34,941 nucleotides of DNA from Thiomargarita sp. (GTDB lineage: Bacteria > Pseudomonadota > Gammaproteobacteria > Beggiatoales > Beggiatoaceae). A program made the translations under genes and the position numbers. The DNA lies in NCBI GenBank assembly GCA_022729575.1, contig DZAL01000043.1, positions 1-34,941 of the forward strand. The letters are read 5' to 3'. Below, piece by piece: positions 25,882-34,916 of the stretch; position 1 is the first letter of the stretch, and each line of letters starts with the position of its first letter. A model generated the notes under the pieces. That model saw nothing but the letters and a program-made list of their open reading frames with translations. It had not been told where the DNA came from and did not search any database.

Positions 25882-26277
25882 TTAGCGAATTTCTACCGAT
25901 TTCTCAAATTTGTTCAGGAAGTAGAGGTTGCCAGTAATGCGGGATTCTTGGTCGTAATGGACCGCAATATCAACCCCTCCTTCCACTGGCTTGACAATTT
26001 TGATATAGTCATCAAAATTATCGTTATTAATACGAATTTGGTTTTTGGCAGCCAGGCTATCTAAGAACATTCTTTTGATGTCCAACTGGCTTTTTTGTTG
26101 AATTTCCGTGTTCGTGGCTAATTCATCGAGCACGTTGCGGACCGCTTTGTTTTCCATATAGAAAGGTATCAATTTAAGTAACAACCACACGCCCATGATG
26201 ACGGCAATGAGGAGAAAAAACATGGTCGAGTTGGCCAGACCACGTTGTCGAGACTTAGTAATCAAGTAGTTACGCAT
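25882..26277 (-). CDS. DUF4845 membrane protein
   Basis: A 131-residue protein with one N-terminal transmembrane helix (about 17-40, NSTMFFLLIAVIMGVWLLLK) and a small extracytoplasmic domain. The helix after a basic, Gly-containing start resembles pilin-like leaders, but there is no clear prepilin cleavage motif. DUF4845 proteins are encoded between lepB and rnc in many gamma- and betaproteobacteria, exactly as here. Their function is not established. Confidence 0.88.
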   Translation of the reverse strand: MRNYLITKSRQRGLANSTMFFLLIAVIMGVWLLLKLIPFYMENKAVRNVLDELATNTEIQQKSQLDIKRMFLDSLAAKNQIRINNDNFDDYIKIVKPVEGGVDIAVHYDQESRITGNLYFLNKFEKSVEIR

Positions 26278-26368
26278 AAGTTTGTTTCCTAGTGAGTTGA
26301 AAAATAAAAATGTTAATGTTGATGGTGTAAAATAAACGAGAGTAATTTCATGGACTCATCTTACGCTT

Positions 26369-26480
26369 AACCACCCCCAACCCCTCCTTGATAAGGAGGG
26401 GAGTAGATGCGCCCCCCTCCTTGATAAGGAGGGGAGTAGATGCGCCCCCCCTCCTTGATAAGGAGGGGTTGGGGGTGGTT
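26369..26480. repeat. triplicated CTCCTTGATAAGGAGGGG repeat
   Basis: The element has AACCACCCCC and GGGGGTGGTT as terminal inverted repeats. Inside are three tandem copies of a CCTCCTTGATAAGGAGG hairpin, joined by GAGTAGATGCGCCCC. It interrupts the lepB-DUF4845 junction of an otherwise compact gene run. Confidence 0.85.
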
Positions 26481-26538
26481 GACTTAACCCGCGCGTAAGG
26501 TAAGCGATAATTTCATGATCGTGTTAAAAGTTTGCTTC

Positions 26539-27375
26539 CTATTGAATCTTGGTACCTAAACGGTGCCAACTAATAATTCCGCCATTTTGTAAATCCCAGT
26601 TCATCCAAATGCGAAAGGCTTTGCCTATCAAATTTTCTTCTGGTACCGTGCCCCAAAAGCGACTGTCACGACTGTTGTCACGATTATCACCCAAGACAAA
26701 ATAATTTTTGGGCGGCACTGTCATTTCACTGTAGCGGCCGGGATTAACTTGTCTGGGCGCCACTAAAATCTGATGTTTAAACTTGGGTAATAAGTATTCA
26801 AAATGTTCTTCCGCGCCAGTCATATTGCTACCGGCCCCGATGCCTTGATAAGTTCCGATGACTTCTTGAGTGAGCGGCTCACCATTCACATAAAACATTT
26901 TATTGATGTCATTGTAGGCAACATGGTCACCCGGTAGCCCCATCACCCGTTTGATAAATGGAATTGAAGGGTCTTCTGGATAACGAAAGACGACCACGTC
27001 ACCACGTTGTGGTTTATCTATTTCTATCATTTTGGTATTAGTGATAGGCAGGCGAATACCATAAGCGAATTTATTGACCAGAATAAAGTCACCAATTAAT
27101 AGAGTTGGCATCATCGAGCCGGAAGGGATTCGAAATGGCTCGACTAAAAATGAGCGTAGTAAAAGGACAATAAGAAACACCGGAAATAATGAACGTGACA
27201 GGTCGACCCAGATTGGAAGATGGGCTACTACTTGCCGGTCCGCGTCATTGGCCGAAGCGGAGAGGCTATTGAGCGCTATCTTCCGGCGTGGTGCTAAATA
27301 GAATATGTCGTACAGCCAAATTATCCCACTGAGGGCTGTTAAAATGACTAAAATTGTTGCTAAGTCCCAAGTCAT
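26539..27375 (-). CDS. lepB: signal peptidase I
   Basis: LepB removes signal peptides from exported proteins at the periplasmic face of the inner membrane. The 278-residue enzyme has two N-terminal membrane segments (about 5-25 and 62-77), the catalytic Ser87 in IPSGSMMPTL, the general base Lys142 in FIKRVMGLPGD, and the late conserved box GDNRDNSRDSRFWG at 229-242. It lies between lepA and DUF4845, the usual order. Confidence 0.97.
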   Translation of the reverse strand: MTWDLATILVILTALSGIIWLYDIFYLAPRRKIALNSLSASANDADRQVVAHLPIWVDLSRSLFPVFLIVLLLRSFLVEPFRIPSGSMMPTLLIGDFILVNKFAYGIRLPITNTKMIEIDKPQRGDVVVFRYPEDPSIPFIKRVMGLPGDHVAYNDINKMFYVNGEPLTQEVIGTYQGIGAGSNMTGAEEHFEYLLPKFKHQILVAPRQVNPGRYSEMTVPPKNYFVLGDNRDNSRDSRFWGTVPEENLIGKAFRIWMNWDLQNGGIISWHRLGTKIQ

Positions 27376-27440
27376 AATTTCGTCGGTTGGTTTGATATTT
27401 AGTTATTAAAAAATATTGGCATGGTTGATTTCATAAATTT

Positions 27441-27466
27441 GGAGTCCAAGACATGTCTTGGACTCC
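27441..27466. repeat. perfect 26-bp palindrome between lepA and lepB
   Basis: GGAGTCCAAGACA is followed directly by its exact complement. It belongs to the GGAGTCC repeat family. No T-tract follows on the minus strand, so transcription may read through from lepA to lepB. Confidence 0.75.
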
Positions 27467-27494
27467 CCCTACCAAGGGTGCGTAAGGTGAGTTA

Positions 27495-29291
27495 TCAGTT
27501 CTTTTTGCCAACATGTAAGACCGCTAAAAAAGCCTCTTGAGGGATCGATATTGACCCCACTTGTTTCATTCGTTTTTTACCTTCTTTTTGCTTTTCTAAT
27601 AACTTTCGCTTACGGGTGACATCACCTCCGTAACATTTAGCAGTAACATCCTTACGTAACGCCTTCACGGTTTGCCGGGCAATGACATTAGACCCGATGG
27701 CCGCTTGAATGGCCACGTCAAACATTTGGCGTGGGATAAATTCTTTCATTTTTTCTACTAATTCACGACCACGAAATTGGCTTTGACTACGGTGGACAAT
27801 GTGCGATAAAGAATCTATCGGCTCCCCATTAATGAGAATATCGAGTCTGACCAGGTCGGCGGCTTGGAATCGTAAAAAAATATAATCAAAGGAGGCATAA
27901 CCACGACTCACTGATTTGAGTCGGTCAAAAAAGTCCAGTACCATTTCACTCATGGGAAGTTCATAAGCCAACGAGACTTGTGAGCCAACATAGAGCATCT
28001 TTTTTTGCACACCACGTTTTTCTATACATAAATTAATCACGTTACCCAAATATTCTTGAGGTAACAGCATGTTGGCTTCAATAATCGGCTCTCGCATTTC
28101 AGCAATGTGATTAATCGCTGGCAGTTTAGCCGGGTTGTCCACCAACATGATTTCATTTTGGGTAGTGAGCACCTCATAAATGACCGTCGGGGCTGTGTTA
28201 ATCAAACTTAGTTCATATTCTCGCTCCAATCGTTCTTGCACAATCTCCATGTGCAAGAGTCCTAAAAAACCACAGCGGAACCCAAACCCCAGGGCTTGAG
28301 AAGTTTCCGGTTCATAGTGTAACGCCGCATCATTGAGTTTTAGTTTGGATAACGCTTCGCGTAAACTTTCATAAGCCGCTGAATCTATTGGGAATAAACC
28401 AGCAAAGACTCGTGGTTTGATAGGACGAAATCCTGGCAAAGCGGTCTCGGTCGGCCGGTCCGCCGCGGTAAAAGTATCTCCCACCGGTGCGCCATCAATT
28501 TCTTTAATGTTGGCAATGACAAATCCCACTTCGCCGGTGGCCAAACTCTCCCGAGCCTGCCGTTTTGGTGTAAAGATACCTAATTCTTCCACCTGAAAAC
28601 AACGTCCCGTTGACATGACCATGATTTTCTGTTTCTTACTAATACTACCATCAATGACTCGTACTAACGACACCACTCCTGAATAATTGTCAAACCAGGA
28701 ATCAACGATCAACGCTTTTAATGGTGCGTCGGGATTACCTTTAGGCGCAGGAATCCGTTGAATAATGGTTTCTAATAACTCGGCGACTCCCTGACCAGTT
28801 TTCGCACTGACCCGATCAGCATTTTTGGCTTCAATGCCAATAATTTCTTCAATTTGCTGAATCACTCGATCTGGGTCCGCTGAAGGCAAATCCATTTTAT
28901 TTAACACCGGTAACACTTCTAAACCTTGTTCCAGGGCCGTATAACAGTTGGCGACGCTTTGCGCTTCCACGCCTTGGGCGACATCAACCACTAATAAGGC
29001 ACCATCACAAGCGGCCAGAGAACGTGAAACTTCATAAGAAAAATCTACATGTCCTGGAGTATCAATGAAGTTAAGTTGATAAGTTTGACCCTCCTTCGCT
29101 TGATAGTATAAAGTGACACTTTGTGCCTTAATGGTAATACCTCGTTCTCGTTCCAAATCCATGGAATCTAATACTTGCTCTGACATTTCCCGTTTAGTTA
29201 GGCCGCCACAGAGTTGAATAAAGCGGTCGGCTAAAGTTGATTTACCGTGGTCAATGTGAGCAATAATACTAAAGTTACGAATGTTCTTCAT
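27495..29291 (-). CDS. lepA: elongation factor 4 (LepA), ribosome-associated GTPase
   Basis: LepA/EF4 is a translational GTPase related to EF-G; it acts on ribosomes during stress and in ribosome biogenesis. The 598-residue length is normal. Visible motifs are G1 AHIDHGKS at 11-18, the [10 protein letters not shown] switch near 48-57, G3 DTPGH at 77-81 and G4 NKMDLP near 131. The family's own C-terminal domain is present ([21 protein letters not shown], then [14 protein letters not shown]). Upstream is the glutaredoxin gene and downstream lepB, the conserved order. Confidence 0.97.
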   Translation of the reverse strand: MKNIRNFSIIAHIDHGKSTLADRFIQLCGGLTKREMSEQVLDSMDLERERGITIKAQSVTLYYQAKEGQTYQLNFIDTPGHVDFSYEVSRSLAACDGALLVVDVAQGVEAQSVANCYTALEQGLEVLPVLNKMDLPSADPDRVIQQIEEIIGIEAKNADRVSAKTGQGVAELLETIIQRIPAPKGNPDAPLKALIVDSWFDNYSGVVSLVRVIDGSISKKQKIMVMSTGRCFQVEELGIFTPKRQARESLATGEVGFVIANIKEIDGAPVGDTFTAADRPTETALPGFRPIKPRVFAGLFPIDSAAYESLREALSKLKLNDAALHYEPETSQALGFGFRCGFLGLLHMEIVQERLEREYELSLINTAPTVIYEVLTTQNEIMLVDNPAKLPAINHIAEMREPIIEANMLLPQEYLGNVINLCIEKRGVQKKMLYVGSQVSLAYELPMSEMVLDFFDRLKSVSRGYASFDYIFLRFQAADLVRLDILINGEPIDSLSHIVHRSQSQFRGRELVEKMKEFIPRQMFDVAIQAAIGSNVIARQTVKALRKDVTAKCYGGDVTRKRKLLEKQKEGKKRMKQVGSISIPQEAFLAVLHVGKKN

Positions 29292-29325
29292 AAAAGTTGA
29301 CTGCTAACCTCGATTGCCGTCGCCG

Positions 29326-29458
29326 TTGGAGTCCGGAATTCATCCCGTCGCCGTCGCCGTTGGAGTCCGGAATTTATTCCGTTGGAGGCGGGATGAATTC
29401 CGGACTCCAACGGCGACGGCGACGGCGACGGCGCGACGGAATAAATTCCGGACTCCAA
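29326..29458. repeat. TTGGAGTCCGGAATT nested inverted repeats
   Basis: Two nested pairs: TTGGAGTCCGGAATTCATCC (from 29326) with its complement ending at 29410, and TTGGAGTCCGGAATTTATTC (from 29360) with its complement ending at 29458. GCCGTC/GACGGC runs sit in between. A fragment of the same family lies at 34091-34112. It occupies the glutaredoxin-lepA gap. Confidence 0.8.
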
Positions 29459-29468
29459 AATTAGAGAG

Positions 29469-29711
29469 TTAGCTCAAATATTTTAACACTATCTCTTTAT
29501 TGAAATGATAGTGGCAAAGTTCTTGTTCGGCGACGGCTAACACCGGTACGCGGTCACCATAGCGCAATTGTAGATAACTGTCGGCATCAATGTCGACCAC
29601 ATTTAACGAGAATTGATAATGTGGCTGTAGTTGCGCTACCGCCTGCATCATCTCTTCGCATAAGTGACAGCCGGACCGGGTGTAAAGCGTCAAAGTAGGT
29701 CTTTCTCTCAT
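29469..29711 (-). CDS. glutaredoxin-like (DUF836) thioredoxin-fold protein
   Basis: An 80-residue protein with the redox motif CHLC (Cys15, Cys18) right after the first beta strand and a cis-Pro-like VPVL later, fitting the DUF836/glutaredoxin family. The ATG overlaps the degP stop as ATGA, so the two are translationally coupled. This gene follows mucD and precedes lepA in several gammaproteobacteria. The specific partner is not known. Confidence 0.88.
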   Translation of the reverse strand: MRERPTLTLYTRSGCHLCEEMMQAVAQLQPHYQFSLNVVDIDADSYLQLRYGDRVPVLAVAEQELCHYHFNKEIVLKYLS

Positions 29712-31165
29712 TTGGCCGCTGGAATTTTCAGAGCTAAAAAGAGTGGTGAATCATTGCGGTAAACCAGAATCGGTGCCGATTGTCCTGGTTCCAATTTATT
29801 GAGCACTTCTTTGAATTGATTGATATCCTTGATTTCAGTATCACCAATTCGCAAAATCAGATCACCTTTTCGTAAACCGGCCTCGCGGGCGGACCCTTCA
29901 GTGACTCGTTCTACTAACACGCCGCCCTCTGGCAAGTTGGCACTACTGCTGCGCTCCTTTTCATTTAAGTCTCGCACCGACAAGCCTAATCGTTCATCAG
30001 TGGTCGCTTTATTGCCGCCTTTACTAACGGCTTCAATATCGTCTTCCGATGGTAATTCGGCAATCGTGACCTCTAAAGTTTCTTGTTTACCATTGCGAAT
30101 AACAGTAGTAGTTACCGAGGTGTTGACCTTAGTATTGCCCACAATCGGCGGTAAATCAACTGAACGTTCAATCTCTTTGCCATCAAATTTGATAATAATG
30201 TCACCGACTTTGAATTTAGCCGCTTCCGCTGGGCTTTTTGGTAGGACCTTAGCCACCAACGCCCCTTGTGGCTTTTCCATCCCAAAGGATTCGGCTAATT
30301 CACGGTTGACATCTTGGATTAACACTCCTAACCAGCCGCGTGAGACTTTACCGGTGGCTTTCAATTGTTCCACGACGTTTTTCAAAACATCCACCGGGAT
30401 GGCGAACGATAAACCCATAAAACCACCGGTGCGGCTATAAATTTGAGAATTGACCCCAACGACTTCACCGTCTAAATTGAATAAAGGCCCACCAGAATTA
30501 CCAGGATTAATGGCGACATCGGTTTGAATGAACGGTACATAATTGTCACTGGGTAAATTACGTCCCTTGGCACTGACAATGCCTGCCGTGGCCGAATTTT
30601 CAAAGCCAAAGGGAGAGCCAATGGCTAACACCCATTCACCTACTTTTAAATCCACTGCGGTGCCGAATTTAACTGCGGGTAAACCAGTGGCTTCCACTTT
30701 CAGTAACGCAATATCACTACGCTTATCTGAACCGATGATTTTGGCGTTAAAACTGCGACGGTCAGTTAAACGCACAATCACCTCTTTAGCATCTTCAATC
30801 ACATGATTGTTAGTGATGACATAACCATCCGTGGAGATAATAAAACCGGAACCTAGTGAAGTGGCAGGATGTTCTGGCATGATTCCACCGTTTTCGTCAT
30901 CAAAAAAGCGACGAAAAAATTCATTGAAGGGGCTATCTTCAGGAATTCCCGGAATGCCATGATAAGGCGGTTTTTCCGCTGATGGGTCATCCTCAGTAGC
31001 AGGGGGAGGTGACAGTTTTTTAGCCGTAGTGCTAATATTGACTACCGCCGGTCCATATTGTTCTACTAATTTGGTAAATTCCGGCAATTCTCTGGCTGAC
31101 ACCGGTACAGTTAACCATCCACATAACAGCAGGCTACCTAACAAACATGAGCTAATTCGCTTCAT
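29708..31165 (-). CDS. degP: periplasmic serine protease DegP/MucD
   Basis: A periplasmic protease and chaperone for misfolded envelope proteins. The 485-residue precursor has a signal peptide ending PVSA-RE (about 24), the trypsin-like triad His121 (TNNHVIED), Asp151 (SDIALL) and Ser224 (NPGNSGGPL), and two PDZ domains (about 276-365 and 395-480). AGAGG precedes the ATG. Its place after rseC matches the mucC-mucD order known from Pseudomonas, where MucD restrains the envelope-stress sigma factor; algU/rpoE, mucA and mucB are not in this window. Confidence 0.95.
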   Translation of the reverse strand: MKRISSCLLGSLLLCGWLTVPVSARELPEFTKLVEQYGPAVVNISTTAKKLSPPPATEDDPSAEKPPYHGIPGIPEDSPFNEFFRRFFDDENGGIMPEHPATSLGSGFIISTDGYVITNNHVIEDAKEVIVRLTDRRSFNAKIIGSDKRSDIALLKVEATGLPAVKFGTAVDLKVGEWVLAIGSPFGFENSATAGIVSAKGRNLPSDNYVPFIQTDVAINPGNSGGPLFNLDGEVVGVNSQIYSRTGGFMGLSFAIPVDVLKNVVEQLKATGKVSRGWLGVLIQDVNRELAESFGMEKPQGALVAKVLPKSPAEAAKFKVGDIIIKFDGKEIERSVDLPPIVGNTKVNTSVTTTVIRNGKQETLEVTIAELPSEDDIEAVSKGGNKATTDERLGLSVRDLNEKERSSSANLPEGGVLVERVTEGSAREAGLRKGDLILRIGDTEIKDINQFKEVLNKLEPGQSAPILVYRNDSPLFLALKIPAAK

Positions 31166-31261
31166 ACAATTCCTCTATAGTTCAAAATAAATAAATAAAA
31201 ATTTTTAAGACTGATTGAGATGGTCATTAACACCTACGCCTACTTCTGTTCCGCGCGGTTT

Positions 31262-31294
31262 AGATTTGACAACTTTTCGAAAGTTGTCAAATCT
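31262..31294. repeat. 33-bp palindrome overlapping the rseC stop
   Basis: Perfect copy with TCG loop. Its left arm on the minus strand begins within the Lys-Ile-stop codons of rseC, so the rseC TGA (31287-31289) is part of the palindrome. It lies about 100 bases before degP and would put a hairpin in the rseC-degP transcript. Confidence 0.95.
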
Positions 31295-31787
31295 TGACGA
31301 GAAACTGGCTAGGACTATATTCATTAGGTGGTGTAAGGTGAGCCACAATTTCCAATATCACTGGTTGATAACGAGGGTTGGACGACATGCTGAGTGATAA
31401 TCGTTTGACCCAAAACAGTGTTACGGCAAAACCAATTGACCCACTGAGGATCGTTAATAGCTCTAAGTGAGGCCATTGGTTAACACGAGTGACCATTTCA
31501 TACGCTAACGCTCCTGCCAATAAACCCAAGAGTGGCATTAAATATAAAACGAGGGCACTTCTTACCAAGGCTTGTTCTTCCAAACCCAAGATGACCGTAT
31601 CGCCTACTTTAACCGCAGGTAAATTAGCCACTTTTATCTCAGTATATTTTCGTCCAAACATTTCCGCTAAATTATTGGTGCCACAGCCAGCCTTAGTTGC
31701 ACATTGACCACAACCAACCAGGCGTTGTGTTTGGACGGTAGCAAATTGTTCATCAACTTTCACCACAATCCCACGTTCTTCTAGCAT
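31287..31787 (-). CDS. rseC: RseC/MucC family membrane protein
   Basis: RseC modulates the sigma-E response and takes part in reducing SoxR. The 166-residue protein has an N-terminal Cys cluster (Cys26, Cys29, Cys35 in GCGQCATKAGCG) and two membrane helices at about 76-98 and 108-127, as in the family. It precedes degP as mucC precedes mucD. The final Lys-Ile and stop codon come from a palindromic repeat, so the natural end may have been altered. The expected upstream genes rpoE, rseA and rseB are absent; nadB follows in divergent orientation after 686 bases. Confidence 0.9.
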   Translation of the reverse strand: MLEERGIVVKVDEQFATVQTQRLVGCGQCATKAGCGTNNLAEMFGRKYTEIKVANLPAVKVGDTVILGLEEQALVRSALVLYLMPLLGLLAGALAYEMVTRVNQWPHLELLTILSGSIGFAVTLFWVKRLSLSMSSNPRYQPVILEIVAHLTPPNEYSPSQFLVKI

Positions 31788-32004
31788 AATAGTTTACCGA
31801 ATTGTAACCAAAGTGCAAGTTTAATTTGAAAAAGTGTATATTTTACATATAGATACTTTCTACATGAAGGTTGAAAAACTTATAAAAATTGTTGTTTAAT
31901 AATGATGATGTTAAATAAAACCCCATGGTATTATTTTTGAACAATCCTTGATTATGACTGCTCATTACTCACTGTTATTTTCTACTAACTACATTATGCC
32001 CTAT

Positions 32005-32025
32005 TTGTATGAACATTTCATACAA
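32005..32025. promoter_or_regulatory. operator-like dyad TTGTATGAA-N3-TTCATACAA
   Basis: Perfect 9-base arms around CAT, in the divergent rseC-nadB space. It has the size of a dimeric repressor site. No regulator is assigned, and chance is possible in AT-rich DNA. Confidence 0.3.
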
Positions 32026-32182
32026 TAATCTAGTGTAAAGCTGTTAAAAATTTGTAATATTTTGATTTTAAAATATATATTTTAAAATGATGGGTGGCCA
32101 TTTCTATTATTAACCATGAATTTTTTACAATTATAAAATATTTATTAAGAAAAAGCACACTATAAATTAATTAAATTAATTC

Positions 32183-32210
32183 TTGACCTGGTTAGCCGGT
32201 TAATTATAAA
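32183..32210 (+). promoter_or_regulatory. possible sigma-70 promoter for nadB
   Basis: TTGACC at 32183-32188 and TATAAA at 32205-32210 are 16 bases apart and directed to nadB. If used, the transcript would carry all four palindromes of 32235-32405 in its ~250-base leader. Confidence 0.4.
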
Positions 32211-32234
32211 TTATCTAACTCACCTTCATGGAAA

Positions 32235-32405
32235 AGATTTGACAACTTTCGAAAAGTTGTCAAATCTGGAAATTTGGAAAAGATTTGACAACTTTTTTAA
32301 AGTTGTCAAATCTGGAAATTTGGAAAAGATTTGACAACTTTCGAAAAGTTGTCAAATCTGGAAATTTGGAAAAGATTTGACAACTTTTTTAAAGTTGTCA
32401 AATCT
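32235..32405. repeat. four-copy, exactly 46-bp periodic palindrome array
   Basis: Copies at 32235-32267, 32281-32313, 32327-32359 and 32373-32405 are separated by an identical 13-base spacer, GGAAATTTGGAAA. Arms are perfect in every copy. Loop bases alternate CGA, TTT, CGA, TTT, showing that a 92-bp double unit was duplicated. A short partial unit follows to about 32426. Confidence 0.97.
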
Positions 32406-32473
32406 GGAACAAATCTGGAAATTTGGAGTTATATAGTTTCATTTATTCTCTTAACAAATGGACTTAAACAGCG

Positions 32474-34084
32474 ATGACCCCACAAGCTGATTACTACGAT
32501 GTCTTAATTATTGGAAGCGGTGCCGCCGGTCTCAGTTTAGCGCTAGAGGTAGCCAACCATGCCACCGTGGCCATTTTGGCCAAAGCTACTTTTGAGCTAA
32601 GTAGCACCCAATACGCACAAGGTGGTATTTCCGTGGTCTTAGATGCCGCCGATTCATTAACTTCCCACGTTGAAGACACGTTAGCGGTTGGGACTGATTT
32701 ATGCGATTCCGACATCGTCAACTTTACGGTTTCCCAAGGACCTGAACGAATTAACTGGCTAATTGAACAAGGTGTCCCGTTTACTCAGAAATCTGATGCG
32801 AAAGGTATTCTCCATTATCACCTTACTCGTGAAGGAGGGCATAGCCACCGCCGGGTTATTCACGCTGAAGATGCCACCGGTCGTGCCATTATCACCACGT
32901 TATCAGCGAAAATCAAAGCTCATCCTAATATTCAATGGTTAGAACGGCAGATTGCGATTGACCTCCTCACTGGCCAAAAATTTGGACTAAACACCTCTCG
33001 CTGTTTAGGGGCCTATGTGCTCAATCGAGACACCGCCAGCGTCAAGTCAATACTGGCGCGATTTGTGGTTCTGGCCACCGGTGGCGCGGGCAAAGTCTAT
33101 TTATACACCAGTAACCCCGACGTGGCCACCGGTGATGGTATAGCCATGGCCTGGCGTGCCGGCTGTCGAGTGGCTAATATGGAATTTATTCAATTTCATC
33201 CCACCTGTCTGTATCACCCCAGTACCAAGGCGCAATCGTTTTTGGTCAGTGAAGCGGTCCGCGGTGAAGGTGGACGTTTACTGTTGCCTGACGGCACGCC
33301 TTTGATGACTCGTTTTGACCCGCGCGGTGACTTAGCACCCCGCGACATCGTGGCCCGGGCGATTGACCATGAAATGAAACGGTTAGGTTGTGATTGTGTC
33401 TTTCTGGATATTAGCCATAAGCCAGCCAACTTTATTGTTGAACATTTTCCCAATATTTATCACCGTTGCCTAGAATTAGGCTATGACATGGTCAATCAGC
33501 CGATTCCGGTAGTCCCCGCGGCGCATTATACTTGCGGCGGTGTAGTCACCGATCGAGATGGTCGCACCGATATGGCTGGACTTTACGCTATCGGCGAAGT
33601 GGCCTCGACGGGACTGCATGGAGCTAATCGAATGGCCAGTAATTCATTATTGGAATGTCTGGTGTTTGCTCATGCGGCCGGTCTTGATATATTACGGCAA
33701 TTAGCTGTTGTACCTCCTCCTCCAGCAGTGCCAGCCTGGGATGAAAGCCGGGTCATCGATTCCGATGAAGAAGTGGTGGTTTCGCACAATTGGGATGAAT
33801 TGCGCCGCTTCATGTGGGATTACGTAGGCATTGTCCGCACTACCAAACGGTTACAACGAGCCAAACGTCGGGTCGAACTGTTGCAAGCCGAAATTAATGA
33901 ATACTACAGTCATTTTCGGGTCAGTAATGATTTGATTGAATTGAGAAATTTAACCTTAGTGGCCGAATTGATTATACGCTCGGCATTATTGAGAAAAGAG
34001 AGTCGTGGCCTCCACTACACGTTGGATTACCCGACTCTGGCCCCAATGGCCCAAAATACCATTCTGGTCCCTGAGCCAGTCTAA
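32474..34084 (+). CDS. nadB: L-aspartate oxidase
   Basis: NadB oxidises L-aspartate to iminoaspartate, the first step of de novo NAD synthesis; its product is used by NadA. The 536-residue flavoprotein has the FAD motif GSGAAGL at 14-20 and the fumarate-reductase/aspartate-oxidase features [43 protein letters not shown] and [15 protein letters not shown]. Length is normal. No strong ribosome site is seen. nadB is usually divergent from rpoE-rseABC in gammaproteobacteria; here it is divergent from rseC alone. It is followed by a yciK-like gene after 62 bases. Confidence 0.96.
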   Translation: MTPQADYYDVLIIGSGAAGLSLALEVANHATVAILAKATFELSSTQYAQGGISVVLDAADSLTSHVEDTLAVGTDLCDSDIVNFTVSQGPERINWLIEQGVPFTQKSDAKGILHYHLTREGGHSHRRVIHAEDATGRAIITTLSAKIKAHPNIQWLERQIAIDLLTGQKFGLNTSRCLGAYVLNRDTASVKSILARFVVLATGGAGKVYLYTSNPDVATGDGIAMAWRAGCRVANMEFIQFHPTCLYHPSTKAQSFLVSEAVRGEGGRLLLPDGTPLMTRFDPRGDLAPRDIVARAIDHEMKRLGCDCVFLDISHKPANFIVEHFPNIYHRCLELGYDMVNQPIPVVPAAHYTCGGVVTDRDGRTDMAGLYAIGEVASTGLHGANRMASNSLLECLVFAHAAGLDILRQLAVVPPPPAVPAWDESRVIDSDEEVVVSHNWDELRRFMWDYVGIVRTTKRLQRAKRRVELLQAEINEYYSHFRVSNDLIELRNLTLVAELIIRSALLRKESRGLHYTLDYPTLAPMAQNTILVPEPV

Positions 34085-34090
34085 CTTTAA

Positions 34091-34112
34091 CGGAATAAAT
34101 TCCGGACTCCAA
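34091..34112. repeat. fragment of the TTGGAGTCCGGAATT repeat
   Basis: CGGAATAAATTCCGGACTCC followed by AACCCAACGGCGATGG is one arm of the element at 29326-29458. No second arm is present here. Confidence 0.65.
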
Positions 34113-34146
34113 CCCAACGGCGATGGCCACTGAGCAATTATAAAAT

Positions 34147-34881
34147 ATGACAAATTATAGCGCACTACCTACTCTCCTCGCGAATCGAATTATTCTAGTC
34201 ACCGGTGCGGGCGACGGCATTGGCCGGGCCGCGGCCACCAGTTTTGCGGCGCACGGTGCTACCGTGATTTTACTGGGGCGTACCATTCGTAAACTAGAGG
34301 TCGTTTATGATGAAATTGAACAGGCCGGCTATCCGCAACCAGCTATTTTTCCAATGAATTTAGAAACGGCCAGTTTGAAAGACTATGAACTCTTGGCGGA
34401 CACTTTAGAAAAAGAATTTGGCAGGCTAGATGGAATACTGCATAATGCGTCTTTGTTAGGTAATTTAAGCCCAGTTGAACACTACGACGTGAAAACCTGG
34501 TATCAAGTTCATCAAGTCAATTTACATGCCCCGTTTTTAATTACCCAAGTTTGCTTAAAATTACTGCAATACTCTGATGATGCTTCCATTATTTTCACCT
34601 CCTCCAGCGTGGGTCGAAAAGGGCGTGCCTATTGGGGAGCTTATGGAGTTTCTAAATTTGCAGTGGAGGGATTGATGCAGATTTTGGCGGATGAATTAGA
34701 GAATACTTCAATACGAGTGAATAGCCTGAATCCTGGGGCGACTCGGACGGCGCTGAGAGCCGCGGCTTATCCCGCCGAAGACCCTCTTACTTTGCCGCTG
34801 CCGGCAGAAATTATGTCGATGTATTTATATTTAATGGGACCAGATAGTCGTGAAGTTAGGGGACAGGCGTTGGAGGCTTGA
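34147..34881 (+). CDS. yciK: YciK-family short-chain dehydrogenase/reductase
   Basis: A 244-residue SDR with the cofactor motif TGAGDGIG at 19-26, the HNAS structural motif (99-102), the catalytic serine in FTSSSVG (about 152-154) and Tyr166/Lys170 in the YGVSK motif. The phrases ILHNASLLG, NPGATRTALRAAAYPAEDP and YLMGPDSREVRGQ are those of YciK-type oxidoreductases, whose substrate is not established. The gene follows nadB on the same strand. The ATG has no clear ribosome site. A 33-bp palindrome begins three bases after its stop. Confidence 0.9.
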   Translation: MTNYSALPTLLANRIILVTGAGDGIGRAAATSFAAHGATVILLGRTIRKLEVVYDEIEQAGYPQPAIFPMNLETASLKDYELLADTLEKEFGRLDGILHNASLLGNLSPVEHYDVKTWYQVHQVNLHAPFLITQVCLKLLQYSDDASIIFTSSSVGRKGRAYWGAYGVSKFAVEGLMQILADELENTSIRVNSLNPGATRTALRAAAYPAEDPLTLPLPAEIMSMYLYLMGPDSREVRGQALEA

Positions 34882-34883
34882 AC

Positions 34884-34916
34884 AGATTTGACAACTTTCA
34901 AAAAGTTGTCAAATTT
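34884..34916. repeat. 33-bp palindrome at the window end
   Basis: AGATTTGACAACTTT, loop CAA and an arm with the last bases changed (AAATTT for AAATCT). Further TCAAATCTAAA follows at 34920-34930, suggesting a second, damaged copy. It lies directly after the yciK-like stop. Confidence 0.85.

Larger units (their letters stand above)
31788..32473. other. rseC-nadB divergent region lacking rpoE-rseAB
   Basis: This 686-base space is very AT-rich up to about 32220, with a 9-bp-arm dyad at 32005-32025, a promoter-like pair at 32183-32210 and the four-copy palindrome array at 32235-32405. A TTTTAAAATATATATTTTAAAA dyad lies near 32066-32087. No coding frame or remnant of rpoE, rseA or rseB was recognised. 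Confidence 0.65.

Noticed and set aside
32235..32405. CRISPR-like array (33-bp repeats, regular spacing)
   Set aside because: The spacers are only 13 bases and identical, and the repeats are complete palindromes. No cas gene is present. It is a tandem-duplicated palindromic element.
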